DNA of 5,847 nucleotides from an uncultured Centipeda sp. (GCA_937925565.1 CALALM010000279.1:1-5847); one strand, 5' to 3'. Positions 1-4,700 are shown, counted from the stretch's first letter. Program-made: numbers and translations. Notes: generated from the letters alone by a model not told the origin.

Positions 1-2
1 CG

Positions 3-869
3 CCGATATTCTCGCGCAGCAATCTCTTTATCAAGCAGTATGAGAATGTGGTCGGGACGGCGCAGTCCATCTTTGAACAGACGAAGAAAACGGGGACTGT
101 ACCCGTTGCCGAAACAAACGAGATGGTGCAGGAGGAGCTCCTGCCACTCTCGCGCCGCAGTGGGACGATCGACTATTTGAATGAGATCAATCATCTGGCA
201 AGTGACATCTACAATCACTCCCTGCGCGTTTCAATCCTCTCAGGCGTTATTGCAAAATGGATGCAGTTTGATCGTGAGACGGCAAAGGATGTCGTCCTTG
301 CGGGATTCCTGCACGATGTCGGCAAGTCAAAATTCGATCAGCGTCTGCTTGAGAAGAACACCGCAACGCTTGAGGGCGAGGACTATGAGCGCTACATTCA
401 GCACACGGTGGACGGTGCACAGATCCTCAACAATGTTGCGGGACTGACGGAGGGCGTACGCCTTGCCGCGCTCCAGCATCACGAGCGGATGGATGGGAGC
501 GGCTTCCCGTTCAACATCAAGGGTGATGACATCCATCTCTATGCGCGCATCGTTGCTGTCGCAGATCTCTATGATAATATTACGGTGGAGCGCGAAGGGT
601 ATCCGCGTCGCACCCCGTTTGACGCAGTGGCGGAGATCGCACGCCAGATGTACACGGCGCTCGATCCGGAGGTCTGCATCCCCGTGCTGACGAATATCAA
701 GAACGCTTTCCTCGGCTCGCGCGTGCTGCTCAGCAATCATCGCGAGGGCACGATTACGGCGTATCCGCACGGCATCGTTCCGCTTCCGATCGTCACAATC
801 TCGGAGGATGAAGTGATCGATCTCAACGAGGATACAAAGATTACGATTGTGGAGTACAACCCCAAATAA
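3..869 (+). CDS. HD-GYP domain protein, probable c-di-GMP phosphodiesterase (5' end outside window)
   Basis: The frame is open to the left edge, so the gene begins upstream; the GTG at 48 has no ribosome site and is an internal codon. Counting residues from that codon, the HD-GYP signature is complete: an early His in NHSLRVS (H57), HDVGK (H89, D90, K93), QHT (H119), HHERMDGSGFP (H144, H145, D149) and ADLYDNIT (D173). HD-GYP proteins hydrolyse c-di-GMP at a two- or three-metal site in the cytoplasm. The usual GYP triplet reads GFP here, a mild substitution. About 80 residues follow the core and are rich in acidic residues near the end (SEDEVIDLNEDTK). The visible N-terminal part has no recognisable sensor domain; one may lie upstream. 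The gene converges on an EAL-HDOD gene, so both neighbours belong to c-di-GMP families. Activity is inferred from motifs. Confidence 0.9.
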   Translation, partial: PIFSRSNLFIKQYENVVGTAQSIFEQTKKTGTVPVAETNEMVQEELLPLSRRSGTIDYLNEINHLASDIYNHSLRVSILSGVIAKWMQFDRETAKDVVLAGFLHDVGKSKFDQRLLEKNTATLEGEDYERYIQHTVDGAQILNNVAGLTEGVRLAALQHHERMDGSGFPFNIKGDDIHLYARIVAVADLYDNITVEREGYPRRTPFDAVAEIARQMYTALDPEVCIPVLTNIKNAFLGSRVLLSNHREGTITAYPHGIVPLPIVTISEDEVIDLNEDTKITIVEYNPK

Positions 870-886
870 TCTGTGTGAGACACTCA

Positions 887-919
887 AAAAGCCCATCGGA
901 ATTATTCCGATGGGCTTTT
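887..919. terminator. Bidirectional intrinsic terminator between convergent genes
   Basis: A perfect 15-bp inverted repeat (887-901 with 905-919) has an A4 run on one side and a T4 run on the other. It sits 18 bases after the HD-GYP stop and 11 bases from the EAL-HDOD stop on the opposite strand. It can therefore end both convergent transcripts. Confidence 0.9.
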
Positions 920-930
920 GCTGTGGAGGC

Positions 931-2154
931 TCAACTGACGCTTTGAACTAAATTGTACCACTCAAGAGCTTCATCATAGCATTGTGCTACACACTCGGGT
1001 GCGATGTGCTCACGTTTACAGTAGGTGAGCACCTTGTTCCAGTCCCCCTGTTCATAGGCGATGATGAGATCAAGAATGCGTCTCAGTTCGTTGTCCTCGC
1101 CGAGAAGTGCATCGTTGAGGTCGTCCGTGAGAGCTACTTCTTTGAGCACCTCCTCCATCGGTAGGCTCAGCAGGACATCGAGCAGGGAGAACATGCCGAT
1201 CAGGAAGCCCGTATCCGGTGTCAGGCTCGGGCGTTTCAGATCGTAGGCAATGAGTTCGCAAAACTTTGCACGCAGGAGCGAGATGGTGAAGAGCTCGGAC
1301 GGCTTGTCCTGAGATAGGGTCTGCAGGCTGATGAGTGTTACCCAACGCCGCATACCGCTCGCACCGAGCAGAAGCGTTGCCTGTTTTAGGTTGGAGACAT
1401 GATTCGTGAGACCGATCCCTGCAGAGTTGATGTAGGTGAGGAGTTTGTGAACGAGGTTCGTGTCTGAGGAGATGGCACTGGTGACGGAGGCAAAGTCGAC
1501 GTCCTGACGGTTGATCTCCTTGAGCAGACGCATGCGCGAGAGGGCGTTGCTCGTAAGTTTTCGCTGATGCAGGATCGTCGGCTTGCAGAAGAAATAGCCC
1601 TGAAAGAGCACATAACCGAATCCGACCGCTTGACGAAATTCCTCTTCCGTTTCGATTTTCTCTGCGAGCAGACGGACGTGACCGGGGAGTATGTCACGCA
1701 TTTTCTGACGCTCTTTCGGATTTTCCGTGATGCGAAAATCCACCTTGATGATGTCCGCCATCTCAATGAGCGGCTCATAGCCGGGCATGAGGACGAAGTC
1801 GTCGAGCGCGATCTTGTAACCGTCCTCTTTGAGCTCTCGCACCGCCTCCACAATCTCCGACGTCGGCTGTACGGTTTCCAGAATCTCTACGATAACGCTT
1901 TCCGAAGGGAGGAGCTTCGGCGCACGGTTCAACAGGTTTTGCTCGGTGAAATTGATGAATGCCTTCCGACTGGAGACCAGTTTTTTCATGCCGAATTCCA
2001 GCATGGCACCGACCATGACGCTCTGCGTCGCTATATTGCCGTCCAGCGTCGGGTCATAGGCATTCTTGAGACCGCTGCGGAAAAGGATTTCGTATGCGTA
2101 TACTTTCTTCTGCTGATCGAGTATGGCTTGTCGGCCGATGAATACTTCTTCCAT
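931..2154 (-). CDS. EAL-HDOD domain protein (YuxH/CdgJ-like c-di-GMP signalling protein)
   Basis: This 407-residue protein has an EAL domain at about 1-195 and an HDOD domain at about 200-390, the usual length and order for the family. EAL residues visible are E22 in EILFR (fits ExLxR), N69 in INFT, E90/E93 in VEILE, D118-D119 in LDDF, K137 in IKVDF, E165 in AEKIE and Q185 in FQGY. Loop 6, normally DFGTG, reads DFVLM, so the dimer/metal-coordinating loop is degenerate and the protein may bind c-di-GMP or a partner rather than cleave it. HDOD domains are non-catalytic relatives of HD domains that act in signalling. The ATG start is preceded by GAGAAAGG (2162-2169), 7 bases away. An extended -10 promoter lies about 90 bases upstream. 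No transmembrane segment or signal peptide is seen, so it is presumably cytoplasmic. Confidence 0.92.
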   Translation of the reverse strand: MEEVFIGRQAILDQQKKVYAYEILFRSGLKNAYDPTLDGNIATQSVMVGAMLEFGMKKLVSSRKAFINFTEQNLLNRAPKLLPSESVIVEILETVQPTSEIVEAVRELKEDGYKIALDDFVLMPGYEPLIEMADIIKVDFRITENPKERQKMRDILPGHVRLLAEKIETEEEFRQAVGFGYVLFQGYFFCKPTILHQRKLTSNALSRMRLLKEINRQDVDFASVTSAISSDTNLVHKLLTYINSAGIGLTNHVSNLKQATLLLGASGMRRWVTLISLQTLSQDKPSELFTISLLRAKFCELIAYDLKRPSLTPDTGFLIGMFSLLDVLLSLPMEEVLKEVALTDDLNDALLGEDNELRRILDLIIAYEQGDWNKVLTYCKREHIAPECVAQCYDEALEWYNLVQSVS

Positions 2155-2244
2155 AGGAGAACCTTTCTCTATGCGGTTGTTGTCATTAGTATCCCCGTGA
2201 AGGAGTTGTCTGAAAGATACCTATATAATGCCTTAAGTACAGAA

Positions 2245-2253
2245 ATTATAGCA
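2245..2253 (-). promoter_or_regulatory. Extended -10 promoter for the EAL-HDOD gene
   Basis: On the - strand this reads TGC followed by a perfect TATAAT, an extended -10 element. No good -35 hexamer is found 16-18 bases upstream, which is typical of extended -10 promoters. The start of transcription would be near 2238, giving a leader of about 84 bases before the EAL-HDOD ATG. Confidence 0.6.
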
Positions 2254-2292
2254 TAAATGCGGAGAAAAAGAAATGAAAAAGCCCATCTTTAA

Positions 2293-2301
2293 TGATATAA
2301 T
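2293..2301 (+). promoter_or_regulatory. Possible extended -10 promoter at the element junction
   Basis: On the + strand TGA is followed directly by a perfect TATAAT. No convincing -35 is present. A transcript from here would run through the putative arm sites and antisense to the integrase 3' end. It could be the promoter of a chromosomal gene displaced by insertion, or a chance match in AT-rich DNA. Confidence 0.3.
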
Positions 2302-2357
2302 GAGAGCCTTTTCAATCACTCCTTTGTTTATATGGTGTACAGAACTTTTTCGATGGA

Positions 2358-2394
2358 TTTGTCTACAATTTGTCTACAGAATCATTTGCCTACA
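2358..2394. repeat. Three TTTG(T/C)CTACA direct repeats, probable integrase arm-type sites at attL/attP
   Basis: TTTGTCTACA occurs at 2358-2367 and 2369-2378, and TTTGCCTACA at 2385-2394, with start-to-start spacings of 11 and 16 bases. The last copy overlaps the final codons of the integrase gene. Tyrosine recombinases with an arm-binding N-terminal domain use short direct repeats of this size flanking the crossover core. Their position at the 3' end of int makes this the likely P-arm. The core crossover site itself cannot be defined without the other end of the element. Confidence 0.6.
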
Positions 2395-3542
2395 ACCTCA
2401 CCGAATATGCGAGCCGTCTCCTTCTTCATCTCGTCCGTGTCATGCGTATAGAGATTCTGTGTGATGGTCGCGTCTGCATGACCTAGGCGCGCTGCAACGT
2501 CGACGGGCTTTGCACCCGCCTCTATCAGGCGCGTTGCGTGCGTGTGCCGGAAGCTGTGCGGGTTGAGGTGGAGATTCCGTAGCCGCGAGGAGATGCACTC
2601 GTGCTTGTGCGGAATCCCACTCGGCAGGACGCAGACTAGATGGCGACGGATATGGTCGGCGGGCGGAGGCATCTTCTTTGGAAGAAGTATGAGCCTGTGA
2701 TCCTCTGCCGATTCATAGGCGATTTGATACGCTTCGCCGAGTCTCATTTCTTGCTTCGACTGTGCTGCTCTGAGCGCGCGGAGGTAGGAAAGAAATGCGG
2801 CGTCCGCATAGAAAGAACGGACGCTCGTGGCAGTTTTCGGCGATTCAAAAAAACCTGTCCGCTGCCTTTGGCGTACAATGATGATTTCTCCTGTTGTGAG
2901 GTCGATATCGTCCCATGCAAGCCCTAGCGCTTCGCTGAGGCGCAGCCCTGTGTGATAGAGGATCTTGTACGTGTGGTAGTACTTTTCCTCTACGGGGATG
3001 GCGGCGAACTGCTCCGGCGTGATGATGATGCGCGGCGTTACCTTGCGCGGCGCGCTGCGGGGGATGGATATACCTGCGGCGGGGTTTGCCGTGATGAGTT
3101 CGGCGGGATAGACAGCGTACTTCAGGGCGATAGAAAGAACCGCCTTTGTCTGCTGGATTGTCCCGTGGGACAGCCCTTTTCTTGCAAGTGTCTGAACCCA
3201 TAGATCGATATCGCGGGGGCGAAGTTCCTGCACATACCGATCGCCCAGATAGGGGAGAATGCGCGACTTGACTGTATCGCGATAGCTGATATTCGTCATC
3301 CGCTTCACATTCGGACGCACGATGTTTTCGAGCCATGAGGCGAGGTAGTCCCGCAGCTTTACACGCTCCGACGTGATGCCGATGTTGCCGGACTTCCAAT
3401 CTGCATACGCAGCAACACCTGCGTCAAATGCTTCATCCTCGGTTGCAAAACCTCCTTTCTCCTTCATGCGGCGCGGATTCTTCGAGATGTCGAAGCTATA
3501 GGAATAGGTGTTCCCGCGTCTGCGTATACGTATCTTGGACAT
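2382..3542 (-). CDS. int: Tyrosine recombinase / phage-type integrase
   Basis: This 386-residue protein has the standard three-part layout. An arm-DNA-binding domain spans about 1-55 (IRRRGNTYSYSFDISKN, GGFATEDEAFDAG), a SAM-like core-binding domain about 60-160, and the catalytic domain about 170-380. The catalytic set is complete: R201 in GLRLSEAL, K236 in SPKTATSVR, H329 and R332 in HSFRHTHAT, H355 in LGHAD and the nucleophile Y365 in NLYTHDT. It should catalyse site-specific integration and excision of the element that carries it. AAGGGGG (3551-3556 on the + strand as cccctt) lies 8 bases before the ATG. The gene points toward the chromosome side, and short repeats suited to its N-terminal domain overlap its 3' end. 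It is the first gene of the mobile element and shows no sign of damage. Confidence 0.95.
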   Translation of the reverse strand: MSKIRIRRRGNTYSYSFDISKNPRRMKEKGGFATEDEAFDAGVAAYADWKSGNIGITSERVKLRDYLASWLENIVRPNVKRMTNISYRDTVKSRILPYLGDRYVQELRPRDIDLWVQTLARKGLSHGTIQQTKAVLSIALKYAVYPAELITANPAAGISIPRSAPRKVTPRIIITPEQFAAIPVEEKYYHTYKILYHTGLRLSEALGLAWDDIDLTTGEIIIVRQRQRTGFFESPKTATSVRSFYADAAFLSYLRALRAAQSKQEMRLGEAYQIAYESAEDHRLILLPKKMPPPADHIRRHLVCVLPSGIPHKHECISSRLRNLHLNPHSFRHTHATRLIEAGAKPVDVAARLGHADATITQNLYTHDTDEMKKETARIFGEVVGK

Positions 3543-3561
3543 AAATAAAACCCCCTTGTGG

Positions 3562-3590
3562 TTTACAAAGGAGGCGAATCATGGTAGAAT
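3562..3590 (+). promoter_or_regulatory. Sigma-70 type promoter with extended -10, divergent from int
   Basis: TTTACA at 3562-3567 and TAGAAT at 3585-3590 are separated by exactly 17 bases, and TGG directly precedes the -10, making it extended. Transcription would start near 3597 on the + strand, away from int. No + strand ORF follows; a terminator does, at 3626-3657, so the product should be a short RNA. Confidence 0.6.
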
Positions 3591-3615
3591 TTACATGAAT
3601 TGGGGCATGATTCGC
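3574..3615. promoter_or_regulatory. 10-bp perfect inverted repeat around the promoter, operator-like
   Basis: GCGAATCATG at 3574-3583 is the exact reverse complement of CATGATTCGC at 3606-3615. The two arms bracket the -10 hexamer and the predicted start of transcription. A related partial copy, GCGTCATGTC, lies at 3614-3623. The placement suits a repressor or excisionase-type binding site, and binding could affect int on the opposite strand too. Confidence 0.45.
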
Positions 3616-3657
3616 GTCATGTCTGCCGCTCGGTGTTGGTAGCATCGGGCGGTTTTT
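3597..3657 (+). ncRNA. Predicted ~60-nt small RNA between int and the 45-codon ORF
   Basis: A well-formed promoter ends at 3590 and an intrinsic terminator ends at 3657, with no ORF between. The RNA would fold into a 7-bp hairpin (3604-3610 with 3617-3623) followed by the terminator hairpin. It runs antisense to the int leader region, and its last bases overlap the stop codon of the opposite-strand small ORF. It does not resemble a known RNA family that I recognise. The alternative is an early-terminated mRNA leader. Confidence 0.4.
3626..3657 (+). terminator. Intrinsic terminator of the predicted small RNA
   Basis: A 10-bp stem (3626-3635 with 3643-3652, including two G-U pairs) with a 7-base loop is followed by five T residues. 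A second, AT-rich hairpin lies just beyond (3668-3675 with 3687-3694, 8 bp, followed by a T run to 3699) and could serve as a back-up. Confidence 0.65.
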
Positions 3658-3793
3658 ATGTGATCGGATAAAGGTGTTCGACGGATACCTTTATTTTTTG
3701 TTGATTTTTACCTTTTACTAAATCCTTGCCTATTCTAACCCCGTCGAAATCGACCAGTTTAACCGTGTCGGATGCGAGGCGGTTAGAGAGCAT
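3656..3793 (-). CDS. Small hypothetical protein, 45 aa
   Basis: An ATG-initiated frame of 45 codons ends in TAA and reads as an ordinary soluble protein, with VKLVDFDGVRIGKDLVKGK in the middle and KIKVSVEHLYPIT at the end: no cysteines, alternating hydrophobic and charged residues, and no membrane segment. I do not recognise the family. No clear Shine-Dalgarno sequence precedes the ATG (only AGAG at 11 bases), which lowers confidence. An in-frame TAG lies 9 codons upstream of the ATG and no alternative start is seen between. It lies on the int strand, 113 bases upstream of int, so the two could share a transcript. Its start region overlaps the divergent promoter region of the type I toxin mRNA. 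It may be a real element gene, perhaps regulatory, or a C-terminal remnant of a longer one. Confidence 0.45.
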   Translation of the reverse strand: MLSNRLASDTVKLVDFDGVRIGKDLVKGKNQQKIKVSVEHLYPIT

Positions 3794-3806
3794 AGCGGAA
3801 TGCTCT
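3787..3806. promoter_or_regulatory. 7-bp inverted repeat upstream of the type I toxin promoter
   Basis: AGAGCAT at 3787-3793 and ATGCTCT at 3800-3806 form a perfect inverted repeat with a 6-base spacer. It covers the -35 region of the toxin mRNA promoter and the ATG of the divergent 45-codon ORF. It is a plausible protein-binding site, but the evidence is positional only. Confidence 0.35.
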
Positions 3807-3812
3807 GAACTG

Positions 3813-3821
3813 TGCTATACT
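3813..3821 (+). promoter_or_regulatory. Extended -10 promoter of the type I toxin mRNA (RNAI-like)
   Basis: TGC followed by TATACT forms an extended -10 with a 5/6 match to TATAAT. No consensus -35 lies 17 bases upstream. The start of transcription would be near 3828, giving an mRNA of about 200 bases to the terminator at 3995-4027, close to the size of pAD1 RNAI. Confidence 0.55.
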
Positions 3822-3830
3822 GTATGCGTT

Positions 3831-3860
3831 GCCTCCTCCATACCGGCACGGGAAGGAGGT
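3831..3860 (+). promoter_or_regulatory. 5' UTR hairpin that sequesters the toxin Shine-Dalgarno sequence
   Basis: CCTCCT at 3832-3837 is exactly complementary to the ribosome-binding sequence AGGAGG at 3854-3859. A G-U pair (3831-3860) extends the stem outward, and two C-G pairs follow past a one-base bulge. The very strong ribosome site of the toxin would be hidden in the nascent mRNA. A Shine-Dalgarno-occluding stem at the 5' end of the toxin mRNA is a known feature of Fst-type RNAI. Confidence 0.6.
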
Positions 3861-3884
3861 GTGTCAAGGATGTTAATCTCGTTT
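3859..3884 (+). repeat. Direct repeats DRa/DRb-like, toxin-start copy
   Basis: GTGTGTC (3859-3865) followed after 4 bases by ATGTTAATCTCGTTT (3870-3884) recurs beyond the shared terminator as GTGTGTC (4029-4035), 3 bases, then ATGCTAATCTCGTTT (4039-4053), with one mismatch in 15. This copy covers the end of the Shine-Dalgarno sequence and the first five toxin codons, so antisense RNA made from the other copy can pair here. Confidence 0.75.
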
Positions 3885-3944
3885 TTGCTCTCCGTTCTGG
3901 CGGGGATAGTCTGCCACTATCTCTGCAAATGGCTTGACGGATGA
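3870..3944 (+). CDS. Fst-like type I toxin, 24-aa membrane peptide
   Basis: The peptide begins MLISFLLSVLAG and ends CKWLDG. Residues 2-19 form one hydrophobic membrane-spanning stretch, followed by a short polar tail with W21, L22 and D23, the layout of Fst/Ldr-superfamily toxins that damage the cell membrane. The ATG at 3870 was chosen because AAGGAGG (3853-3859) lies 10 bases upstream; the in-frame GTG at 3861 is only 1 base from it. At 24 residues it is shorter than pAD1 Fst (33 aa). The context carries the call: occluded ribosome site, flanking direct repeats, convergent antisense promoter and a shared terminator. Antisense RNA pairing over the start should block translation, and loss of the element would deplete the shorter-lived antisense RNA. 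The family is inferred from architecture and peptide character, not from a database match. Confidence 0.75.
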   Translation: MLISFLLSVLAGIVCHYLCKWLDG

Positions 3945-3994
3945 GAAAAAGGCAACAAGCCTAGGCTTAAGCCCTGCCTGCACAATGGGAACAG

Positions 3995-4027
3995 AAAAGC
4001 CCCCAAGCTGGAACCTTGGGGGCTTTT
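3995..4027. terminator. Bidirectional terminator shared by toxin mRNA and antisense RNA
   Basis: A 13-bp perfect stem (3995-4007 with 4015-4027) has a 7-base loop, with A4 at its left foot and T4 at its right foot. It can stop the rightward toxin mRNA and the leftward antisense RNA. Because both RNAs carry this hairpin, their loops are complementary, the site of first contact in the pAD1 par system. Confidence 0.85.
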
Positions 4028-4028
4028 C

Positions 4029-4053
4029 GTGTGTCGTAATGCTAATCTCGTTT
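4029..4053 (+). repeat. Direct repeats DRa/DRb-like, antisense-RNA copy
   Basis: This is the distal copy of GTGTGTC plus ATGCTAATCTCGTTT, paired with 3859-3884. It is transcribed from the - strand as the 5' end of the antisense RNA. It lies just after the shared terminator, as in pAD1 par. Confidence 0.75.
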
Positions 4054-4062
4054 GCCAAGCAC

Positions 4063-4092
4063 ATTATAACACAAGTCCCCAATGAGATGCAA
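4063..4092 (-). promoter_or_regulatory. Promoter of the antisense antitoxin RNA
   Basis: On the - strand, TTGCAT (4087-4092) and a perfect TATAAT (4063-4068) are 18 bases apart, and TGT immediately precedes the -10, making it extended. It is visibly stronger than the toxin promoter, as expected for an antitoxin RNA made in excess. Confidence 0.65.
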
Positions 4093-4103
4093 GTGATGCG
4101 TTA

Positions 4104-4134
4104 CTGCCGCCTATGTGCGGTCTTTTTTTATGCC
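4104..4134 (+). repeat. Cassette-boundary hairpin plus T-tract, copy 1
   Basis: CTGCCGC, a 6-base loop, GCGG, then seven T residues and ATGCC. The same layout recurs at 4604-4635 and, with a less perfect stem, at 5208-5239. It lies 7 bases beyond the stop of the first antitoxin. Read on + it resembles an intrinsic terminator; no + strand gene ends here, though it could back up the toxin mRNA terminator at 3995-4027. Confidence 0.5.
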
Positions 4135-4136
4135 CG

Positions 4137-4152
4137 TTTTGTCAATCCCAGT
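4137..4152. repeat. 16-bp direct repeat at antitoxin 3' end, copy 1
   Basis: TTTTGTCAATCCCAGT is identical to 4701-4716. Both copies contain the last residues WD, the TGA stop and the four following bases of an antitoxin gene. Identity reaching past the stop codon suggests common descent of the two cassettes. Confidence 0.7.
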
Positions 4153-4345
4153 TGATCTCACTATGAGAAACGGTTTCTCCGTTTCGATACTCCTGCATGG
4201 CGAGGCTGTGGGCTTTCAGATCATCGTCTGTCATGCGGTCATCTGCATCATTCGGTATGAAGCGTTTGACTACTTCCAAAAGAATGGGGAGTTCACGATC
4301 AGGAACAAAATCCATCATTTCAACAATCTGTGCTTTTACAGTCAT
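4142..4345 (-). CDS. Antitoxin of RelE-type module 1
   Basis: A 67-aa acidic protein (MMDFVPDRELPILLEVVKRF, then an acidic NDADDRMTDDD linker and the tail SHSEINWD). Its ATG overlaps the toxin stop by 4 bases (ATGA at 4342-4345), and AAAGGAGG lies 9 bases upstream, so translation is likely coupled. The toxin gene comes first, an order found in HigBA-like modules. It resembles the second antitoxin in having a helical N-terminal half (ILxxxxxxPxxE type pattern) and ending in I(N/D)WD; the last codons and following bases of the two genes are identical over 16 bp. It should bind and neutralise the RelE-fold partner through its C-terminal part. The gene looks intact even though its toxin is frameshifted, so it could survive as an anti-addiction antitoxin. 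I do not see a recognised DNA-binding motif. Confidence 0.75.
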   Translation of the reverse strand: MTVKAQIVEMMDFVPDRELPILLEVVKRFIPNDADDRMTDDDLKAHSLAMQEYRNGETVSHSEINWD

Positions 4346-4591
4346 ATCAGTAAGCCTCCTTTGTAGACATCCCCGCGCGGGGCGATTTTTTCAATCAGAA
4401 TCGTATTTGTATCAGGAAGAGAGAAAACAATGCGCCAGCTGCCAACACGAAGCCGATACAGTGAATCACTTCCCTTGAGCGGTTTCACATCTCCTTTTGG
4501 CAAATCCTCAATCGCTTTTTTGAGACGTTGTTTTGTCGGCTTGTCCATACTTCCAATGGTTTTCACAGCAGCTTTGGCATATTTTATCCAT
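4342..4591 (-). pseudogene. RelE/ParE-family toxin of module 1, apparently frameshifted near its start
   Basis: The body is a clear RelE-fold toxin: AKAAVKTIGSMDKPTKQRL, then GDVKPLKG, YRLRVGSWRIVF and EKIAPRGDVYKG. RelE relatives cleave mRNA on the ribosome. The only good ribosome site, AGGAAGG (4599-4605), is 7 bases before an ATG (4589-4591) in the wrong frame; that frame ends after 26 codons. Family-like coding extends left of the only in-frame start (GTG, 4564-4566) to about 4581, with no start codon before it. Restoring two bases, for example ATATAT for ATAT at 4579-4582, would join the ATG to the body and give an 83-aa protein beginning MDKIYAKAAVK, matching the 87-aa toxin of module 2 (MDIEFSRSAAK). 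Loss of a TG after the ATG would explain it equally well. A truncated product from the GTG remains possible but has no ribosome site. A sequencing error could mimic this. Confidence 0.6.
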
Positions 4592-4603
4592 AGAGATTCC
4601 TTC

Positions 4604-4635
4604 CTGCCGCCCTAGGAGCGGTGCTTTTTTATGCC
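4604..4635 (+). repeat. Cassette-boundary hairpin plus T-tract, copy 2
   Basis: CTGCCGC, CCTAGGA, GCGG, then TGC, six T residues and ATGCC. It overlaps, on the opposite strand, the ribosome site of the module 1 toxin. It shares CCTAGGAGCGGT exactly with copy 3 at 5208-5239. Confidence 0.5.
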
Positions 4636-4659
4636 ATTTTTGCGTCGGCGGTAGAGGAG

Positions 4660-4681
4660 GAGGCTAATGCAGCCTCTTTTT
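4660..4681 (+). terminator. Plus-strand terminator-like hairpin between the two modules
   Basis: GAGGCT (4660-4665) and AGCCTC (4671-4676) pair perfectly around a 5-base loop and are followed by five T residues. It would stop rightward transcription only. No + strand gene precedes it, so it may end antisense transcripts or be a relic. The rest of 4592-4705 holds no gene; on the - strand it is the leader between module 2 and module 1 and no clear promoter is seen in it. Confidence 0.4.
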
Positions 4682-4700
4682 CGGCGATGCGGGCGGCGCA

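Larger units (their letters stand above)
3992..4056 (-). ncRNA. Antisense antitoxin RNA (RNAII-like) of the Fst-type locus
   Basis: A - strand promoter predicts a start near 4056, and the shared terminator ends the RNA near 3992, giving about 65 nt, the size of pAD1 RNAII. Its 5' half is the complement of the distal repeat copies at 4029-4053, so it can base pair with the matching repeats at the toxin start (3859-3884). Its 3' half is the complementary terminator hairpin. Ends are predicted, not measured. Confidence 0.65.

Noticed and set aside
48..50. GTG at 48 as the start of the HD-GYP gene
   Set aside because: The frame stays open to the window edge with protein-like sequence, and no Shine-Dalgarno precedes it.
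1567..2256. Long + strand frame of 229 codons opposite the EAL-HDOD gene
   Set aside because: It is antisense to a protein with clear domains and conserved residues, and has no recognisable family or ribosome site.
2358..2394. Short spaced repeats considered as a CRISPR remnant
   Set aside because: The repeats are 10 bp with 1- and 6-base gaps, without spacers of CRISPR length or cas genes. Integrase arm sites fit better.
2273..2464. + strand frame beginning MKKPIFNDIM with GGAG 8 bases upstream
   Set aside because: It has a plausible start but runs through the arm-site repeats and antisense into the integrase 3' end, with cysteine- and proline-rich low-quality sequence. It could at most be a displaced gene start.
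3726..3944. 72-codon + strand frame containing the toxin
   Set aside because: Its first two thirds lie upstream of the toxin promoter and ribosome site. The real start is the ATG at 3870.
3934..4155. + strand frame of 73 codons across the shared terminator
   Set aside because: It reads through the terminator hairpin and the antisense promoter and has no ribosome site.
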